Source: Candidatus Altimarinota bacterium
GTDB taxonomy: Bacteria > Patescibacteriota > Gracilibacteria > BD1-5 > UBA6164
Assembly: GCA_020631575.1 (NCBI GenBank)
Contig: JAHDGX010000035.1
Coordinates: 1-10,797 of the forward strand
Length of the DNA: 10,797 nt
Direction of reading: 5' to 3'
Within the stretch, counting starts at the first letter, position 1, and the number at the start of each line of letters is the position of its first letter. The notes beneath the pieces were generated by a model. The model had not been told where the DNA came from, searched no databases, and worked only from the letters and a program-made list of their open reading frames with translations. The position numbers were made by a program, and so were the translations under genes. Below are positions 6,505 to 10,797 of the stretch, piece by piece.

Positions 6505-8730
6505 TTATCACTTTTTCAATCTTTTCTTTTTTCCAGCTTTTATCTCTAGTATTTGATCTCGAAGCTCTGCTGCCTTTTCATACTCCATATTCGCTGCTGC
6601 TATATCCATCTCAAGTTCTAGACGAGATATCTCTTTTTCAGCTATTTTAGGATCAGTTCCTAGCTCTAACTTTTTCTTTTTACTTGGGATTCATATATCC
6701 TTTATACTACTGTATACCGTAGTAGGAGTTGCTCCTATTTTTTCGTTATGTGCAATTTGTATTCATCTTCTATAATACGTTAATTCTATTGCTTTCTTCA
6801 TAGCATGAGAAATTACGAGTCAATCTTGATTAATATATTTTCCTTTATTTAAAATATAGAGATCATCACCATATCTTTCGTAATCAGATTTTTTCTCCTC
6901 GAATCTATTTATTTTTTCTACATACATAGATACTTCTCATCTAGAGTTTCTTGCAGCTCTCCCAATAATCTGTATGAGAGCTGACTCGCTCCTCAAGAAT
7001 CATTGTTTATCTGCATCTATAATAGCTATTTTTGAAACTTCTGGGAGATCAAGTCACTCTCTGAGAAGATTTACTCAGACTATTACATCTATTTTTCATT
7101 CTCTGAGTTCTTTAAGTATTTCTAGTCTCTCCAACGTATCTACTTCACTATGTAGATACTGCACTTTTATACCATTATCTATGAGATATTCTGAGAGTTC
7201 TTCACTCGAACGCTTTGTAAGGGTTGTAATAAGCATTCTCTCTCCCCTACTAATAACTTTTTGTAGATTATCCATGATATCATCTACCATAAAATCCATT
7301 GGTTTGAGTATAATTTCAGGGTCAAGGAGTCCAGTTGGCCTGATCATCTGAGGCACAACTCGCATATCTGCAGTGTCTACCCATGGAGTTCAAAGACTGG
7401 AGTCAAAGTCATAAAACTCGCGCACTGCAGGAAGCTTTTTTACCTCTGCTTTAAACGCGTCGTTGTCATCTTTTCATCAACCAGCATTTATAGGGAGTGT
7501 ATCATGAGTCGAACTCTTCATAATCTCATATTCGCTTGGAGTTGCCGAAACAGCTATAACTTGTCTAAGCTTTCATTCAAACTCTGGAAAGGTAAGAGGT
7601 CTATTATCCATTGCTGAAGGAAGTCTAAATCCATTTTCTACTAGGTTGGTTTTTCTACTTCTATCACCCCCATACATCGCTCAAATTTGAGGGATAGTCA
7701 TGTGAGACTCATCAATGAGTGTCAGAAAATCATCTCCAAAGTAATCAATGAGTGTTTGAGCTGGGTCACCAGGATTACGTCCATCAAGATATCTCGAGTA
7801 GTTCTCAATACCATTTACATATCCAACCTCTTGCATCATCTCAATGTCATACTCAACCTTTGTCTTGAGCCTTTCGTATTTTACTATATCTCATAGATCA
7901 TCTTTAAAATATTTGAGTCTCTCATCGAGATCTTTTTGTATTTGTGGGAGTATTTCCTCAAGTCTTCATTCACTGGTAACCGTATGTTTTGCAGGAAAAA
8001 TATCTATAGACTCGTGATATTCATATATTTCTCCAGAGATAGGGTGACGAGTAGTGATCTGAGAAACCTCATCTCACCAAAACTCTATCGTGTATACAGC
8101 CTCACTACTCGCTGGCCAAATTTCAAGAATATCTCCCTGAACAATAAAATTTCATGATTTAAAATCAGATCATGCTCTTGTAAACTGTATATTTACAAGA
8201 CTCTTTATAAGGTCTTCTATGACATACACTCCGTCTTTTTTTATGTTAAACACCTGGTCGGTATAGGCTGAAATATCCCCAATACCATAGATACAACTAA
8301 CTGAAGCAACTATAATAACATCTTTTCGCGTCAAAAGATCCTGCGTAGCCGCATGCCTGAGCCTATCTATCTCTTCGTTGATAGTAGCTTCTTTTTCGAT
8401 ATAGGTATCTGTTTTACTTACGTATGCTTCTGGCTGATAATAATCATAATACGATACAAAGTAGTGTACTGCAGCATCAGGAAAAAACTCTTTAAACTCT
8501 TGAGCGAGTTGAGCTGCAAGCGTCTTATTATGAGCTATAATAAGTGTTGGTTTTTCTACTTTTTCTATGATATTAGCCATGGTAAAAGTCTTCCCAGATC
8601 CCGTTACTCACCAGAGCGTTTGCCAATCATGACCACTTTGAATATATTTCGTCAAACTTTCTATTGCTTGTCACTGGTCCCCTGCTGGAGAATACTTACT
8701 TTTGAGTGTAAAAATGCTTTGCTTATCCAT
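6505..8730 (-). CDS. uvrB: UvrABC system protein B, 741 aa
   Basis: UvrB is the damage-verifying subunit of nucleotide excision repair; it is loaded by UvrA and recruits UvrC. The ORF runs from ATG (8730) to TAA (6505). Motifs in order: Walker A GVTGSGKT (41-48, K47), the DNA-gripping beta-hairpin region YYDYYQPEAYVSKTDTYIEK (from 94), Walker B LIDESH (D340, E341), helicase motif VI QIIGRAARN (from 587), and a C-terminal UVR motif (LELEMDIAAANMEYEKAAELRDQI) that contacts UvrC. Length is close to the family norm of about 660-720. The gene has many in-frame TGA codons at conserved glycines, including the first glycine of Walker A (G41), and stays in one frame throughout. It is therefore intact, not a pseudogene. 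It is transcribed alone, divergent from the coiled-coil gene; no LexA-type operator was recognised. Confidence 0.97.
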
Positions 8731-8864
8731 CTAATTTTTCTGAAATTAAAATATCACTATATAATAGCTATTTTTTCCTCAGAAAAAAGAAAGTTTTCAA
8801 AAAACATCCTAAAATTTCAATTTATAAGGAAAATATGCTAGGATATATATAGTTTATAACTTTA

Positions 8865-9713
8865 ATGCTTGTCATGGTATCATCTCTTTGAAAGACAAAC
8901 ATCCTTAAAATAGGACTTCTTACGCTTACTATAGTAATGTTTATGCAATTATATAACTATATTTCTTTAGGTGAGGATAGTAATGTAGCTCTTATCTGAG
9001 ATTCTCAAAATGCCGCAAACTTTTCAAGCGCAAATACTTCAAATCATCTAGGCATATGAGTGGCTCTTTCAACACGAATCGGAATTCAATTTACAGATGG
9101 GTCAAGTAGCTGAGTAAATGAAAGCTTTTATAAAGAAATAGCTAGCGTCTGAGAAACAATTGAAGAGAAAAAACAAATCAGATCAAAACTTATTGGCCAA
9201 AATATGCTTATCATATGAGAATATCTCAATATTTCTCGAAGTGATATCAGTTCTCTTTTGAAAACATCTAATAACAGAGAGAAAACTCTCGAGTGATATA
9301 TTTCACAACTAGAAATTAGGTCAAAAAATTCTCAGCTCTCACTTGAAAGTCTTGAAAAGCATAAAACCCAGCTCCTAGCCGAGATTTGAGAAATAGAAGC
9401 GAAAATAGAAGCAACAAAGTCAAATATGGAGAAAAACTTTTCTTCTTCAAATGCAAGTGCAACCCTAGAAAACGTTGATGATTATTTTACTCTGAGAGAA
9501 AGATATACAGTGGCTTTTACAGATATAGTATTTATCAACCAATTTATAAAACAGCATAACTTTCTTATAAATTACAATGCTGGAATACTCAATACCCTTA
9601 AAGTGAACAAGAAAGCTATCATAGATGAAAGCTACGTCGTTATTCCTGAAAGTTGAGATCAGTACCTCAGACCTCTAGAGCTTATATTTGATGAAGGTGA
9701 GGTCACACAATAA
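8865..9713 (+). CDS. Membrane-anchored coiled-coil protein, 282 aa, unknown
   Basis: The ORF runs from ATG (8865) to TAA (9713) and crosses several TGA glycines. A single membrane segment lies near the N-terminus (about 13-33, ILKIGLLTLTIVMFMQLYNYI), followed by a Ser/Asn-rich stretch. Residues about 95-190 are a charged heptad-like helical region (EEKKQIRSKL, then EKTLEGYISQLEIRSK, then LEKHKTQLLAEIGEIEAKIEATKSNMEK), predicted coiled coil. The C-terminal part (to IFDEGEVTQ) is mixed. The anchor places most of the protein outside the membrane or along its face, suggesting an envelope or surface-assembly role, for instance with the secreted protein encoded convergently downstream. The family is not recognised. 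An upstream ATG at 8835 is followed by TAG and rejected; ATG 8874 is an alternative start. Confidence 0.75.
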
Positions 9714-9732
9714 AAGAATTCAAAAGCTTCTA

Positions 9733-10797
9733 CTATTTTACAAAAATCATACCAGGCTGATCTGTAAATTTTCATCTATCTCATCACCTTATCATATCAT
9801 CCTGCATTCCTGATGGTCAAAACAATGCTTGATTATTTTGAAAATTATATGCAGCGGTACCTGTTATGTTTCACCAAGCTTCAAATGTACTACAAGCATA
9901 TACACCTCAACTTCAAGTATCTCAAACGATATCTACACAATCTGACGTAAACTCTTGTGTATTTCATCAATTAGACACTACATTTGCATCCACACTAAAC
10001 TTTATCGCAAGATTAATGGTTTTAGCAGAATTATATGTAGCAACCATAATTTCATCAAAATTTATCTTCTGTGAATTTACTCACATTGAATAAGGTATGG
10101 TATCATTAGACAAGTCTCAAGAAGTAATTAACCATCAAAATTCTGGAATACTTGCATCTAAAACACTCCGAGCTACCATGGTCCACCCTCCTCAAGCAGT
10201 CTCCATATCACAGTACACTTGAAAATCAGTTCCATCTGGAGAGATAGTATAGGTTCCATTTCCGCTTGCTCCTCAGGTTTGTTTTATTCGTTTACAACTC
10301 CCTTTTGGATTCATAGCCATGAGTTCTGATCCAGTTCCAGTTATCTTGTCATTCGTCTCATCTGAGATGTTTGCTGTGTAGCTTACTATGCTCGTTATTA
10401 TATCTAGGTCTGTTGTTCCAGATATCTTCTCCAGTGGAGTATTCTTGAGTTCTGGATTAGAGTCATCATCGTAGGTGAGGATTCAGAGTTTACGTCCATA
10501 CACTTTTGGAAATCTATCTTCGTAGTTGACTGCGCCTACTGTATTGTTTGGGTTTGTAAGTCCTGCTAGTATATTTGGGTTTTGGGATTGAGATATTGAT
10601 CCTTCTTCTTCCATCATAGCCATGAGTTGCATACTCTTTCTGTCTCTCGTAAGCATGTAGCTATAGTATGAGTCGTCTTTAGGGTCTGTTCCTCCGTTGG
10701 TATAGTCTATAGTTTCAAGTACATCTACTCATACCTCTCCTTGGTAGGCTATTGTAGTTCCTGAAGCTGTAACCTCTACTGAGTTATCTGGAAGTGG
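9733..10797 (-). CDS. Secreted pilin-like protein with fibrinogen C-terminal-like domain (N-terminus off right edge)
   Basis: The last 354 codons are visible, ending at TAG (9733). The first part has no cysteines and includes YYSYMLTRDRKSMQLMAMMEEEG, which resembles the region after the helix in type IV pilin-like surface proteins of candidate-phyla bacteria. From about residue 167 a fibrinogen C-terminal (FReD) signature appears: SCKRI, GNGTYTISPDGTDFQVYCDMETAGGGWTMVAR, with C168 and C196 as the expected disulfide pair and the diagnostic GGGWT at 202-206. Two more cysteines (SDCVD and YACST) lie in the C-terminal half. FReD domains bind glycans or proteins outside the cell, so an adhesin for a host cell or surface is the likely role. 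The signal peptide lies outside the window. The neighbouring plus-strand gene ends 19 bp away; no terminator is seen between them. Several glycines, including G202, are TGA. Confidence 0.8.

Noticed and set aside
6505..8730. uvrB as a decayed pseudogene with many stop codons
   Set aside because: All interruptions are TGA, all lie in one frame, and they sit at family glycines. Motifs from Walker A to the UVR domain are intact.
7687..8841. Plus-strand ORFs opposite uvrB (for example 7687-7896, 7936-8157, 8353-8841)
   Set aside because: They are antisense shadows of uvrB with no recognisable domains and atypical composition. The same holds for plus-strand ORFs at 2126, 5386, 6974 and 9866.
8731..8864. 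SOS/LexA operator or paired promoters in the uvrB divergent region
   Set aside because: Only A/T-rich -10-like boxes are present, without matching -35 boxes, and no LexA-type palindrome was recognised. Nothing there can be supported firmly.

Overview
The window is AT-rich bacterial DNA from a lineage that reads UGA as glycine (genetic code 25). This points to Candidatus Absconditabacteria (SR1) or Candidatus Gracilibacteria in the candidate phyla radiation. The proof is internal. uvrB, an adenylate cyclase gene, a P-loop ATPase gene and a fibrinogen-domain gene all carry many in-frame TGA codons exactly where the families have glycine, including P-loop glycines, and every gene whose end is visible stops at TAA or TAG. 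Under the standard code nearly every gene here looks shattered, and several vanish.

Layout, left to right. (1) 1-829, minus strand: the N-terminal part of an OLD/RecF-type P-loop ATPase that runs off the left edge, with its own promoter, and a 45-aa ORF upstream of it. (2) 924-3462, minus strand: an accessory segment directly downstream of the tmRNA gene. It holds two units. One encodes a four-helix membrane protein overlapping a small membrane-anchored six-cysteine protein. The other encodes a 455-aa ATP-grasp protein. Each unit ends in a degenerate copy of the tmRNA 3' end; the first of these is also followed by a copy of the tmRNA terminator. The motif GTGTTCAA sits at both ends of each unit. 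This looks like successive site-specific insertion at the ssrA 3' end. (3) 3463-3913, minus strand: ssrA (tmRNA), with a promoter lying over the 3' end of the gene before it. (4) 3942-6408, minus strand: a two-gene operon with a 1-nt gap, encoding a class III adenylate cyclase fused to a DUF697-like domain, then an unknown 449-aa protein. (5) 6457-8730, minus strand: uvrB with a strong terminator. (6) 8865-9713, plus strand: a membrane-anchored coiled-coil protein, divergent from uvrB. (7) 9733-10797, minus strand: the C-terminal part of a secreted, pilin-like protein with a fibrinogen C-terminal-like domain, convergent with (6).

Housekeeping functions (excision repair, trans-translation) sit beside cAMP signalling, cell-surface proteins and a probable mobile cassette region. 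The cargo genes use TGA for most or all of their glycines in the membrane and cysteine proteins, so they have long lived in a code-25 genome or moved within that lineage. No gene shows a clear Shine-Dalgarno sequence.
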